Below the pieces are notes generated by a model. That model did not search any database, was not told the DNA's origin, and saw only the letters and a program-made list of their open reading frames with translations. 64,000 nucleotides of DNA from Salinibaculum sp. SYNS191 (GTDB lineage: Archaea > Halobacteriota > Halobacteria > Halobacteriales > Haloarculaceae): positions 1,178,001 through 1,242,000 of the forward strand of contig NZ_CP147838.1 of assembly GCF_037338445.1 (NCBI RefSeq), written 5' to 3'. The position numbers and the translations under genes were made by a program. Each line of letters begins with the position of its first letter. The first letter of the stretch is position 1. Positions 38,141-46,516 of the stretch are shown in pieces.

Positions 38141-38749
38141 ATGTCCGACATTCCAGTCAGCGCCGAGTTGCCAGACAGCCCGTTCCACACGACCGGTACC
38201 GACCACGTCACAATCTGGGGGAGCAACGCCGAGGACACCATCGCATTCTACCGCGACCTGCTCGGGATGCCGCTGGTGTTGCGCCAGCCGAACCTCGACG
38301 ACCCCTCGCAGACCCACCTCTTCTTCGACACGGGCGACGGGCGCATCCTCACCGTCTTCGTCGGCGACCGGCCCTCGAACCCCCGCGGACCGCAGGGCGG
38401 CACCGGCGCGGTCCACCACCTCTGTTTCAGCCTCGACCCCGCCGAGTACGAGGACGTGATGGCGGCCCTAGAGGAGGCCGGCAAGCAGTACAACGTCTTC
38501 GACCGCGGCATCTTCCACTCGCTGTACACGCAAGACAACAACGGGCTGATCATCGAACTCTCCGCGGACAAGTACGACATCCCGGACGACCGCCGCGGCG
38601 AGGTGCTGGCGACGGCCCAGCGCATCCGCGAGGAGGACGGCGCGGACTACGCCGAGGACGAGCACCTGGCAGCCGCGCTCGACGAACTGGGCATCGAGGC
38701 CGAACCCCACGACCTGCCCGACGCGGCGAGCGGCGTCGGCGGCGTCTGA
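38141..38749 (+). CDS. VOC-superfamily (glyoxalase/dioxygenase fold) protein
   Basis: 202 residues beginning MSDIPVSAELPDSPFHTTGT. Two beta-alpha-beta-beta-beta modules: DHVTIWGSNAEDTIAFYRDL and, later, AVHHLCFSL with NNGLIIELSADKYD. The H...H...E pattern (H near the start of module one, H in AVHHLCF, E in IIELS) is consistent with a single metal site. It is a dioxygenase or lyase of unknown substrate; the family is annotated as glyoxalase/bleomycin resistance. Conserved acidic C-terminus. Confidence 0.85.
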   Translation: MSDIPVSAELPDSPFHTTGTDHVTIWGSNAEDTIAFYRDLLGMPLVLRQPNLDDPSQTHLFFDTGDGRILTVFVGDRPSNPRGPQGGTGAVHHLCFSLDPAEYEDVMAALEEAGKQYNVFDRGIFHSLYTQDNNGLIIELSADKYDIPDDRRGEVLATAQRIREEDGADYAEDEHLAAALDELGIEAEPHDLPDAASGVGGV

Positions 38750-38811
38750 CCGGCGCTATCACGTTTTTATCAGCAGAAAGCCTATTGAGGGATACTGTTC
38801 TATCGCCGGGC

Positions 38812-40299
38812 ATGGACGACACGAACGAGTCGCGGAGACGGACCGACAGGTTGCGCGGGCGACGCGGCGAGGGCCGCGGGGGCCGCGGCGGTGGTGGCAA
38901 CGAGAGTCGCGGGACGCTGGTACTGAGCGACCGGGAGGGGTACGTCGGCGACACGCTCGTCCTCAAGGGTCGCAACTTCCCCCCGAACGAGCGCTTCGAA
39001 ATCCAGTGGGAGTCGGTGCAGGGCCGGTGGGGCGTCCTGCAGGCCCACGAGATAGTCGGCCCACAGTTCCGACCGCGGACGGACACCATCGCGACCGTCG
39101 AGGCGGACGCGGCGGGGAAGTTCGACGAGGAGTGGACCATCCCCGAGGACTACGGCGGGACACACCAGCTATCCGTCACCGACGGCGACGGCCAGAGCAT
39201 CGCCGACGCGGAGTTCGAGATACGCCCGTGGTTCGAACTGGAACAGACGACGGCCGAGATGGGCGAGTCGTTCACGCTCCGGGGCTACGGTCTCGGCCCG
39301 GACGTGATGAAGAACAACTACCAGGTGTCCTGGGACAACGGCTACGTCGGGTTCGTGACCGGCGTGCAGAACCGCGGGACGGCAACCGCGGAGATTCGCG
39401 CGGTCGGCCCGCCGGGGGAACACGTCGTCCAGGTGTGGCGCAACTACCGCGGCATCCCCTACCTCCTGAACAACACGCAGTCGCCGTTCGGTGAAGTCGC
39501 CGGCGAGCGACGGAACGTCTGGACGGTGGAGGTGACCGAACCGGAGGAACCGCCGCGGACGGCCTGGATGGACCCGCTGCTCGACGAGCAGGCACTCGAC
39601 ACACACCTGCCGGAGGTCGCCGACGACACGGAGGCGACGCTCGACATCACGCCCAAGAGCGGCCAGGCGGGCACGGACACGGTCATCACCGGGACGGGCT
39701 TCCCGGCGAATGAGACCGTCGACCTCACCTGGTACCGCCACGAGGGCCACGAGGGCCGGGGCACGTCGTCGACCCCCGACCCCACCATCACCCCCCGGCC
39801 GAAACCGGACGTGCTCCCGAGAGTGACGACCGACAGCGACGGCCGCTTCGAGGTCGAGTTCGAGGTGCCGACCGACATCGGCTCGACGCGGCCCATCACG
39901 GCCGCGGTCAACGGGCGCGAGGTCGCCGCCACGGGCTTCATGATGCAGCCGTCCATCGAGCGGTTCGAGCCCAGGAGCGGCCCGGTCGGGACGGAAATCG
40001 AAATCGAACTGTCCGGACTGGGGTGGACGAACTACGAGAACGCGGCGATGTTCGTCTACGACAACGACCCGCTGGGGTACGCCTGCGGGACCGGCGGCGA
40101 CGACGAGACGGGGACGCTCAACCCCGTCCTGTACGCCGCCGGCGAGCCGGGCTGGCACTTCATCGACGTCTACCCCTCGCTGTTCGAGGTGGAGGAAGAC
40201 GACCCGGACTTCGAGCTCCGGCCCCATCTCTCGTACCTGGACAACCATCCGGTCCGCCCGCTGCCTGCCATGCACTTCGCCTTCGAGATAACCGAGTGA
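38812..40299 (+). CDS. Ig-like (IPT/TIG-type) repeat protein A, no signal peptide
   Basis: 495 residues. After a basic, glycine/arginine-rich N-terminus ([14 protein letters not shown]) come about four Ig-like repeats, each with a step like EGYVGDTLVLKGRNFPPNE, AEMGESFTLRGYGLGPD, SGQAGTDTVITGTGFPANE or SGPVGTEIEIELSGLGWTN. Such repeats are normally on cell surfaces, yet there is no Sec or Tat signal and no transmembrane helix. The protein is clearly paralogous to the product of 43396-44841. It lies directly upstream of the Liv-type permeases on the same strand (76 bases), so it is probably expressed with them. Function unknown. Confidence 0.78.
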   Translation: MDDTNESRRRTDRLRGRRGEGRGGRGGGGNESRGTLVLSDREGYVGDTLVLKGRNFPPNERFEIQWESVQGRWGVLQAHEIVGPQFRPRTDTIATVEADAAGKFDEEWTIPEDYGGTHQLSVTDGDGQSIADAEFEIRPWFELEQTTAEMGESFTLRGYGLGPDVMKNNYQVSWDNGYVGFVTGVQNRGTATAEIRAVGPPGEHVVQVWRNYRGIPYLLNNTQSPFGEVAGERRNVWTVEVTEPEEPPRTAWMDPLLDEQALDTHLPEVADDTEATLDITPKSGQAGTDTVITGTGFPANETVDLTWYRHEGHEGRGTSSTPDPTITPRPKPDVLPRVTTDSDGRFEVEFEVPTDIGSTRPITAAVNGREVAATGFMMQPSIERFEPRSGPVGTEIEIELSGLGWTNYENAAMFVYDNDPLGYACGTGGDDETGTLNPVLYAAGEPGWHFIDVYPSLFEVEEDDPDFELRPHLSYLDNHPVRPLPAMHFAFEITE

Positions 40300-40375
40300 A
40301 TCCAGTCCCACCGCACCAGCGCAGCACACACGGCGGTCCTGACAGCCATCCCGACGAACGGAGTGAGCCCCCATC

Positions 40376-41260
40376 GTGAGCAATCCGCTGTTCCTCGACC
40401 CGACAGTCCTCGCCCAGCTCGTCGTCCTGGGTGTGTTGCTCGGCGGCATCTACGGGTTCGTCGCGCTCGGCCTGACCATCATCTTCGGCGTCATGGAGGT
40501 CGTCAACGTCGCCCACGGCGCGTTCACCGTCGTCGGGATGTACACCGTCTGGTACGTCTCGAACACGCTCGGGCTCTCGCCGTTGCTCGGCATCCCGGCC
40601 GCCGCCGTGGTCCTGTTCGCGCTGGGCGTCCTCATTCAGCGGACCGCGGTCGCGCCGGTCATGGACGGGCCGGAGTCCGGGAAGTTCCTCGTCACCATTG
40701 CGGTGCTGATAATCCTCGTCGCGCTCGTCGAGATACAGTTCACGGCGACCCCGCGACAGCTCGACGTGGACCTGGGCTCGACGGGCGTCCGCGGGGTGTA
40801 CGTGCCCGACGGCCAACTGTACGCGCTGGCCGTCGCGGCCGTGACCTTCGCCGCCGTGTGGCTGTTCCTCCAGCGGACCCACACCGGACGGACCATCCGC
40901 GGGACGGCGGACAGTCGCCTGAGCGCGGCCTACGTCGGCGTCGACGTGGCGCGGGTCGACGCGCTGACGTTCGGTCTCGGAGCGGGGCTGGCCGGCCTCG
41001 CCGGGGCGCTCATCACGTTCGTCCAGCCCTTCGACCCCTACCTCGGCAACGAGTACCTGACCATCGCGTTCGTCGTCGTGGTCCTCGGCGGCCTCGGCTC
41101 GATTCCGGGGACGGTCGTCGGCGGACTCCTCGTCGGTCTGCTCCACGTCTTCGGCTCCTTCTACCTGCCGGGGTCGTGGAACAACGTGCTCATCCTCCTG
41201 GTGTTCATCGCGGTGTTGCTCGTCAGACCGACCGGCCTCTTCGGGGGGAGCCATGACTGA
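40376..41260 (+). CDS. Branched-chain amino acid/amide-type ABC permease (LivH-like)
   Basis: 294 residues from a GTG start, eight hydrophobic segments. The LivH signature is clear: GLTIIFGVMEVVNVAHGAF at the N-terminus and AFVVVVLGGLGSIPGTVVGG near the C-terminus. It forms a heterodimeric channel with the next gene product, which it overlaps by eight bases. The family imports branched-chain amino acids, amides or urea; nothing here identifies the substrate. Confidence 0.9.
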   Translation: MSNPLFLDPTVLAQLVVLGVLLGGIYGFVALGLTIIFGVMEVVNVAHGAFTVVGMYTVWYVSNTLGLSPLLGIPAAAVVLFALGVLIQRTAVAPVMDGPESGKFLVTIAVLIILVALVEIQFTATPRQLDVDLGSTGVRGVYVPDGQLYALAVAAVTFAAVWLFLQRTHTGRTIRGTADSRLSAAYVGVDVARVDALTFGLGAGLAGLAGALITFVQPFDPYLGNEYLTIAFVVVVLGGLGSIPGTVVGGLLVGLLHVFGSFYLPGSWNNVLILLVFIAVLLVRPTGLFGGSHD

Positions 41261-42341
41261 CCGGCGGCTGGTGACCGTGCGGGAGCGGGCGCGCGTCGTC
41301 ACGCGGCGACTCCGTCACCACCGGCGGCGGTGGTACGGGACGCCGGCGCTGCTGACCGTGACGTTCCTCGTCCTCGGCGTGCTCCCGCTGGCGCTGGACG
41401 TGCCGGTCCTGGGGCTGCGCCTCGGGTCGCTGCTGTCCGTGCACCTGCTCGTCGTGGCGCTGGTGTGGGCGACGGCGGCACAGAGCTGGAACATCGTCTC
41501 GGGCTTCGCGGGGCAGTTCTCCTTCGGCCACGCCGCCTTCTTCGGGCTCGGTGCCTACGTCCCGCTGGTGCTCGTGCGGGAGTTCGCGCTGAACCCGTGG
41601 CTGGGCATGCTCGTCGGCGGCGCACTCGCCGCCGTGTACGCGACCGGCATCGGCGCACTCAGTTTCCGGTACGACGTCAGCGGGAGCTACTTCGCGCTCG
41701 TCACGCTGGCGTTCGCCGAGTTGCTGCTGTACGTGTTCGTCAACGTCGAGGCGCTGGGCGGCGCGAACGGCTACGTCCGGCCGCTGCCGGGGTCCTACGG
41801 CAGCGAGTTCGGCCTCCTTGCCTTCCAGTTCTCCGAGCGCCTGCCCTACTACTACGTCATCCTCGCGTTCCTGGCGGTGGTCACGCTGGTCGCAGTCGCC
41901 ATCAGGCGGTCCAGGGTCGGACTGTACCTCTTTGCCATCCGCGACGACGAGGACGCCGCGAGCGCCGTCGGCATCCCGACGACGCGGTACAAGCTGTTCG
42001 CCTTCGCCGTCAGCGCCTTCTTCACCGCCTGGGCCGGCGCGTTCTGGAGCATGTACTTCACCTCCATCCGGCCGCAGGTCGTCTTCGGCCTGCTCGTCAA
42101 CATCGACATCCTGCTGCCGGCGGCGGTGGGCGGCATCGGCACGGTGCTGGGTCCCATCGTCGGCTCGCTCGGCCTGACGGCGGTGAGCGAACTCGGGCGG
42201 CAGGCGGTCGAACTGCCGTCGCTACAGGACGTCGTCTACGGCCTCCTGCTGCTGGCCATCGTGCTGGGCAGTCCCCGCGGTGTGGTGACCTGGCCCGGGC
42301 GCATCGCGGACTGGCTCGACGGGAGCGACGACGAGGAGTGA
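41253..42341 (+). CDS. Branched-chain amino acid/amide-type ABC permease (LivM-like)
   Basis: 362 residues, nine or ten hydrophobic segments after a basic N-terminus. LivM features: NIVSGFAGQFSFGHAAFFGLGAY, RRSRVGLYLFAIRDDEDAA (the cytoplasmic coupling loop contacting the ATPase) and AVGGIGTVLGPIVGSL. It overlaps the livH-like gene by eight bases. The matching ATPases and binding protein are encoded 4-6 kb away, in separate transcription units. Confidence 0.9.
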   Translation: MTDRRLVTVRERARVVTRRLRHHRRRWYGTPALLTVTFLVLGVLPLALDVPVLGLRLGSLLSVHLLVVALVWATAAQSWNIVSGFAGQFSFGHAAFFGLGAYVPLVLVREFALNPWLGMLVGGALAAVYATGIGALSFRYDVSGSYFALVTLAFAELLLYVFVNVEALGGANGYVRPLPGSYGSEFGLLAFQFSERLPYYYVILAFLAVVTLVAVAIRRSRVGLYLFAIRDDEDAASAVGIPTTRYKLFAFAVSAFFTAWAGAFWSMYFTSIRPQVVFGLLVNIDILLPAAVGGIGTVLGPIVGSLGLTAVSELGRQAVELPSLQDVVYGLLLLAIVLGSPRGVVTWPGRIADWLDGSDDEE

Positions 42342-42345
42342 CCGG

Positions 42346-43275
42346 TCACTCCGGCCTGTGGGCGACGACCGCCTGGAACTGGGTGTCCGGAACCTCGCGA
42401 ATCTCGGCGTCGACGAAGCCCGTCTCGTCGAGCGCCGACAGGTACGTCTCCTCGGTGAGGGTGGTGCCGTCGGCGGGGAGCGTCAGCATGTGCACGCCGA
42501 AGCGCGCGGCCTCCGGCGACCGCCCGCGGATGCGCGTCGTCGAGACGACGGTCCCGCCGGGGTCGAGCGCCGCGAAGGCGTTCTCGTAGTACGCCCGGAG
42601 TTGCGCCGGGGTGAAGTTCACCGTCACGCGGGCGCTGAAGACGAGGTCGAACCCCTCCGGCAGCGACTCGCGGGCGTCGCCGGGAACGGTCTCCAGCCCC
42701 AGGTCCGCGTGGTGGTCGGCGAGCAGGTCGAGCACCTCCGGGAGGTCCACGAGCGTCGCGTCCGCGCCGCGGCGGACGAACTCCGCGCCGAACCCGCCAG
42801 AACCGCCTCCCACGTCGAGGACGCGGTCGGGACGCGGGTGGGCGTGCTCGGCCACCGTGACGGCCTCCCGCACCAGTTGCTCGTCGACGGTCGCCATCGC
42901 GCCCATGTAGTTCAGAAAGCCCTCCTCCGTCGCCTCCGGCAGGTCGCCGCTGCGCAGAATCTCCGGCAGTGAGAGGTACGTCTCCAGCGAGTCGAGGCGG
43001 TGGGGCAGGATGCCACGCTCCAGCGCGGGCGTGTCGGGGTCGAACGCCTGGAGTTCCTCGGCCGGCGCGTACGCCTCGCCGGAGACCTCGGCGTAGCCCA
43101 GGTCGACGAGGCCGTCGAGGACCGGTTCGGCGGCGGCCGCGCGTATCTCGCTCGCCGCGGCGAGTTCCTCGGGGGTCTTCGGTCCCGCCAGGAGCGCGTC
43201 GACGACGCCGGTCTCGCGGCAGGCCCACAGCAGGAACACGTCCAGGTGCCGGTTGTATATCGAATCCGAGTCCAT
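42346..43275 (-). CDS. SAM-dependent methyltransferase with winged-helix N-domain
   Basis: 309 residues. The N-terminal domain (1-100) is a dimerisation/winged-helix module of the plant-type O-methyltransferase family (LLWACRETGVVDALLAGPKT). The C-terminal Rossmann domain carries motif I VLDVGGGSGGFGAEFV, an acidic residue in ATLVDLPEVLD and a later DLVFSARVTVNF. The general base histidine of true O-methyltransferases is not obvious. It probably methylates a small molecule. It lies inside the Liv/Ig-like cluster, convergent with livM (four bases apart). Confidence 0.82.
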   Translation of the reverse strand: MDSDSIYNRHLDVFLLWACRETGVVDALLAGPKTPEELAAASEIRAAAAEPVLDGLVDLGYAEVSGEAYAPAEELQAFDPDTPALERGILPHRLDSLETYLSLPEILRSGDLPEATEEGFLNYMGAMATVDEQLVREAVTVAEHAHPRPDRVLDVGGGSGGFGAEFVRRGADATLVDLPEVLDLLADHHADLGLETVPGDARESLPEGFDLVFSARVTVNFTPAQLRAYYENAFAALDPGGTVVSTTRIRGRSPEAARFGVHMLTLPADGTTLTEETYLSALDETGFVDAEIREVPDTQFQAVVAHRPE

Positions 43276-43395
43276 GCGCTGACATTTCCGGCCCCAGATG
43301 AAAAGCGCTACGGAAGAAAGCCGAACGTAACAGCAGTTTCTGAGCCGATATTCGAGTTCAGATGTTCACGTTAGCATGCGGATACATGTGCGGTC

Positions 43396-44841
43396 TCACT
43401 CGGTTATCTCGAAGGCGAAGTGGAACCCGGGAAGCGGCCGGACGGGGTGGTTGTCCAGGTACGAGAGGTGGGGCTTGACCTCGAACTCGGGTTCCTTCTC
43501 CTCCATCTCGAACAGGGAGGGGTAGACGTCGATGAAGTGCCAGCCCGGTTCCCCCGCCGCGCGCAGGACGGTCCGGACGGTGGTGCTGCGGAACTCGTCG
43601 GTCAGCCCGCAGGCGTAGCCAAGCGCCTTGTTGTCGTAGACGAAGAAGGGGGAGTTCTCGTAGTTCGTCCAGCCGATACCCGACAGTTCGATTTCGATTT
43701 CCGTCCCGACCGGACCGCTGGTGGGTTCGTAGGTGGCGATGGAGGGTTGCATCATGAAACCCGTCACCGCGACGGACTCGCCGTCCACCTCGGCGACGAT
43801 GGGGCGGGTCGACCCCTCGGCGACGGGAATCTCGACGTCGACCTGGAACCGACCGTCCGCGTCGGCGGTCACTGCCGGCAAGACGCCGGGCCGGGGCTTC
43901 GGTGTGACGTTGGTCCCCCTGATACCCTCGCCGACGTGCTGGTACCACTGCAGGTCGACCTCGGCCTTCGGCGGGAAGCCGGTCCCCGTGATGACGGCAC
44001 TCGTTCCCGCCGTGCCACACCGTGGCGTGACGTCGAGTTCGGCGTCGGTGTCCGCGTCGAGGTCGGGGTAGTGGAGTTCGATGGGATTCTCCTCGAACAG
44101 CGGGTCGACCCAGGCGGTCTCGGGTGGCTCCTCCGGTTCGGTCACCTCCACCGTCCAGACGGACTGCCTGCCGCCGGCGACCGGCCCCATCGGGGACTGG
44201 GTGTTGTTCGCGACGTAGGGGATGCCGCGGTAGTTGCGCCACACCTGCACGACGTGTTCTCCCGGCGGGCCGACGGCCCGGATTTGTGCCGTCGCAGTCC
44301 CGCGGTTCATCACGCCCGTCATGTAGCCGACGTAGCCGTTGTCCCAGGCGATCTGGTAGTTGTTCGTCGACACGTCGGGCCCCAGGCCGTAGCCGGTGAC
44401 GGTGACCATCTCGCCCATCGGTGCCGTCGTCCGGTCGAGTTCGAACCACGGCGTGACCTCGAACTCCGCCGACGCGACGGCCTCCCCGTCATCCCGTACC
44501 TCGATTCGGTGGACGCCGCCGTAGTCCTCGGGGACGGTCCACTCAGCGTCGAACGCGCCGGCGTCGTCGGTCTCCGGCGTCGCGATGGTGTCCGTCCGCG
44601 GGGTGTACTGTGGCCCGAGAATCTCGTGGGCGCGCAGGACGGCCCACTCGCCGTCGGTCGAGTGCCAGACGACCTCGTACTCCCGGTCCGGGGCGAGGTC
44701 GCGCCCCCGGAGCGTTATCGTGTCGCCGACGTACCCCTCGGCGTCGCTCAGCGCCAGTCGTCCCGGAGTGTCGTCGGTCCCGGACCGGTGCTCGCGCAAC
44801 CGGTCCTCCAGGTCCGCGGAGATGCCGGAGTCGTCGTCCAT
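43396..44841 (-). CDS. Ig-like (IPT/TIG-type) repeat protein B, no signal peptide
   Basis: 481 residues, paralog of the product of 38812-40299 over its whole length (shared blocks include GPPGEHVVQVWRNYRGIPY, TGFMMQPSI and PHLSYLDNHPVRPLP). It differs at the N-terminus, which is acidic here (MDDDSGISADLEDRLREH) rather than Gly/Arg-rich. Four Ig-like repeats, no signal peptide, no membrane helix and no lipobox. The start at 44841 is supported by a TATA box at leaderless spacing. It is divergent from the binding-protein gene across about 265 bases. Function unknown. Confidence 0.8.
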   Translation of the reverse strand: MDDDSGISADLEDRLREHRSGTDDTPGRLALSDAEGYVGDTITLRGRDLAPDREYEVVWHSTDGEWAVLRAHEILGPQYTPRTDTIATPETDDAGAFDAEWTVPEDYGGVHRIEVRDDGEAVASAEFEVTPWFELDRTTAPMGEMVTVTGYGLGPDVSTNNYQIAWDNGYVGYMTGVMNRGTATAQIRAVGPPGEHVVQVWRNYRGIPYVANNTQSPMGPVAGGRQSVWTVEVTEPEEPPETAWVDPLFEENPIELHYPDLDADTDAELDVTPRCGTAGTSAVITGTGFPPKAEVDLQWYQHVGEGIRGTNVTPKPRPGVLPAVTADADGRFQVDVEIPVAEGSTRPIVAEVDGESVAVTGFMMQPSIATYEPTSGPVGTEIEIELSGIGWTNYENSPFFVYDNKALGYACGLTDEFRSTTVRTVLRAAGEPGWHFIDVYPSLFEMEEKEPEFEVKPHLSYLDNHPVRPLPGFHFAFEITE

Positions 44842-44864
44842 GCCGGGATATGCCGAGTAGAGAC

Positions 44865-44872
44865 AAATATAG
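44865..44872 (-). promoter_or_regulatory. TATA box of Ig-like protein B gene
   Basis: On the minus strand CTATATTT is centred 28 bases before the ATG at 44841, fitting a leaderless transcript. The rest of the 44842-45106 divergent region is AT-richer than the neighbouring genes but shows no other gene. Confidence 0.55.
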
Positions 44873-45106
44873 CTTTCCCAACCCTTGTGCGCGGGCGCGT
44901 CCCCCGCTGTCGTGTTCCGGCTCACTGTCACCCCCGACGGCCGACACGTGTCGTCTGGCGCCCGCTATTTCTCGATTTCCACGTTACTGTGCTGGCAAGA
45001 AGATTCGAATCACGTCAATATTCACGATTTCGACCCAGTAATTGTCCAGAAATCTAGCATAGCTTGATTAGTCGGGATTGTAACACGACCGTCTGTGAGC
45101 GAAACG

Positions 45107-46471
45107 ATGACAGACAGCCAGGGTGAGCAGGACGCGGACAGTCGACGGACACAGCGGAGCGACGGGGTCCCGACACGGACCAGACGGGCGTTCCTCGCCA
45201 CCGGCGCGGCGGTGACGTTCGCGTCGCTGAGTGGGTGTGCCGGGGACGGCGGGGACGGCAGCGACGGTGCAGACGGCGGCGACGGTGCGGACGGCGGCGA
45301 CGGCGGTGGCACGTCGACCAGCGGGACGCCGACGTACCCCGACGAGGTGGTCATCGGCTCCGTCCACCCGTTCACCGGCAGCACGTCCTACACGGGAAAG
45401 CGGTGCCACAACGCCATCGACCTGGCGGCCACGATAGCGAACGAGAACGGCGGCATCGAGTCGATGGACGGCGCGGAGGTCAGGGTCATCAAGGGCGACC
45501 ACAAGAACGACCCGACGGTCGGCGGCGAGGTCACGCGGGAACTCATCGACGAGGGGGCGGACATCCTGACCGGGACCTACTCCTCGCGCGTGACCAACGC
45601 GGCCACACAGGTCGCGGAGTCCCAGGGCGTCCCGTTCGTCATCGACGTCTCCGTCGCCGCCTCGCTGCTCCAGGAGCGGGACCTCGACTACGTCTACCGA
45701 ACCCAGCCCAACTCGCTGAGCATGGCCGAGAACTGCACGACCCACACGCTCGCGGGGACCAGCCAGGCCGACCTGGAAGCGGGCACCGCCGGGCTGTTCT
45801 ACGTCGACACGACCTACGGCCAGGCCATCCGCGACGGCCTCAAGGCGGCACTCGGGGAGACGGACCTCGAGATCGTCGCGGAGGAGACCATCGGGTTCGG
45901 CGAGACGGCCGACACCCAGGTCACGAAGCTCCGCCAGACCGACCCCGACGTCCTGTTCCCGACGGTGTTCCCGAACCAGCTCCTCGAACTGGTCAGCGCG
46001 ATGAAGGGGCAGGACTACTGGCCGGGGCTGTTCTCCGCGTGTGCCAGCGGCGGCATGAACAAGAAGAACTTCCAGCAGATAGGCGACGTCATGAACGGGG
46101 CGCTGTGGACCGGCTACCAGATAGACACTACTCTCGAAAAGGCCCGGCGCATCGACGAGCGGTTCGCCAGCACCTACGACACCGCCCCGATGGAGAGCAA
46201 CCAGGGCATCGCCTACGCGACGGGTGAGGTCATGGTCGAGGCCTTCGAGCAGGCGGCCAGCGCCGACGCGGACGCGCTGAACGAGGCGCTACAGAACATG
46301 GAGTTCGCCGACCACATCATGGCGATGCCGCCCATCTCGTTTACCGAACGCGGCGAGAACGCCAACCCACTCGCCGTGACCAACCAGGTGCAGGGCCTGG
46401 AGAGCCACATCGTCTACCCCGAGCGGTACGCGAGGACCGACCTCAGAACAGCCACCATCGGCGGACTGTGA
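45107..46471 (+). CDS. Liv-type ABC substrate-binding lipoprotein
   Basis: About 454 residues (GTG 45095 is an alternative start). Tat signal TRTRRAFLATGAAVTF, lipobox LSGC, an Asp/Gly-rich tether, then a type I periplasmic-binding fold of the leucine/amide family: VVIGSVHPFTGSTSYTG, DGAEVRVIKGDHKNDPTVGG, and VTKLRQTDPDVLFPTVF. It is the extracellular receptor of the LivHM permease encoded 3 kb upstream. It stands alone on the plus strand between Ig-like protein B and the ATPase gene. Confidence 0.88.
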   Translation: MTDSQGEQDADSRRTQRSDGVPTRTRRAFLATGAAVTFASLSGCAGDGGDGSDGADGGDGADGGDGGGTSTSGTPTYPDEVVIGSVHPFTGSTSYTGKRCHNAIDLAATIANENGGIESMDGAEVRVIKGDHKNDPTVGGEVTRELIDEGADILTGTYSSRVTNAATQVAESQGVPFVIDVSVAASLLQERDLDYVYRTQPNSLSMAENCTTHTLAGTSQADLEAGTAGLFYVDTTYGQAIRDGLKAALGETDLEIVAEETIGFGETADTQVTKLRQTDPDVLFPTVFPNQLLELVSAMKGQDYWPGLFSACASGGMNKKNFQQIGDVMNGALWTGYQIDTTLEKARRIDERFASTYDTAPMESNQGIAYATGEVMVEAFEQAASADADALNEALQNMEFADHIMAMPPISFTERGENANPLAVTNQVQGLESHIVYPERYARTDLRTATIGGL

Positions 46472-46516
46472 GACGGCCCAGTCGCCCCGACGGCGCGCCG
46501 GCGACTCGCTGGAGCG

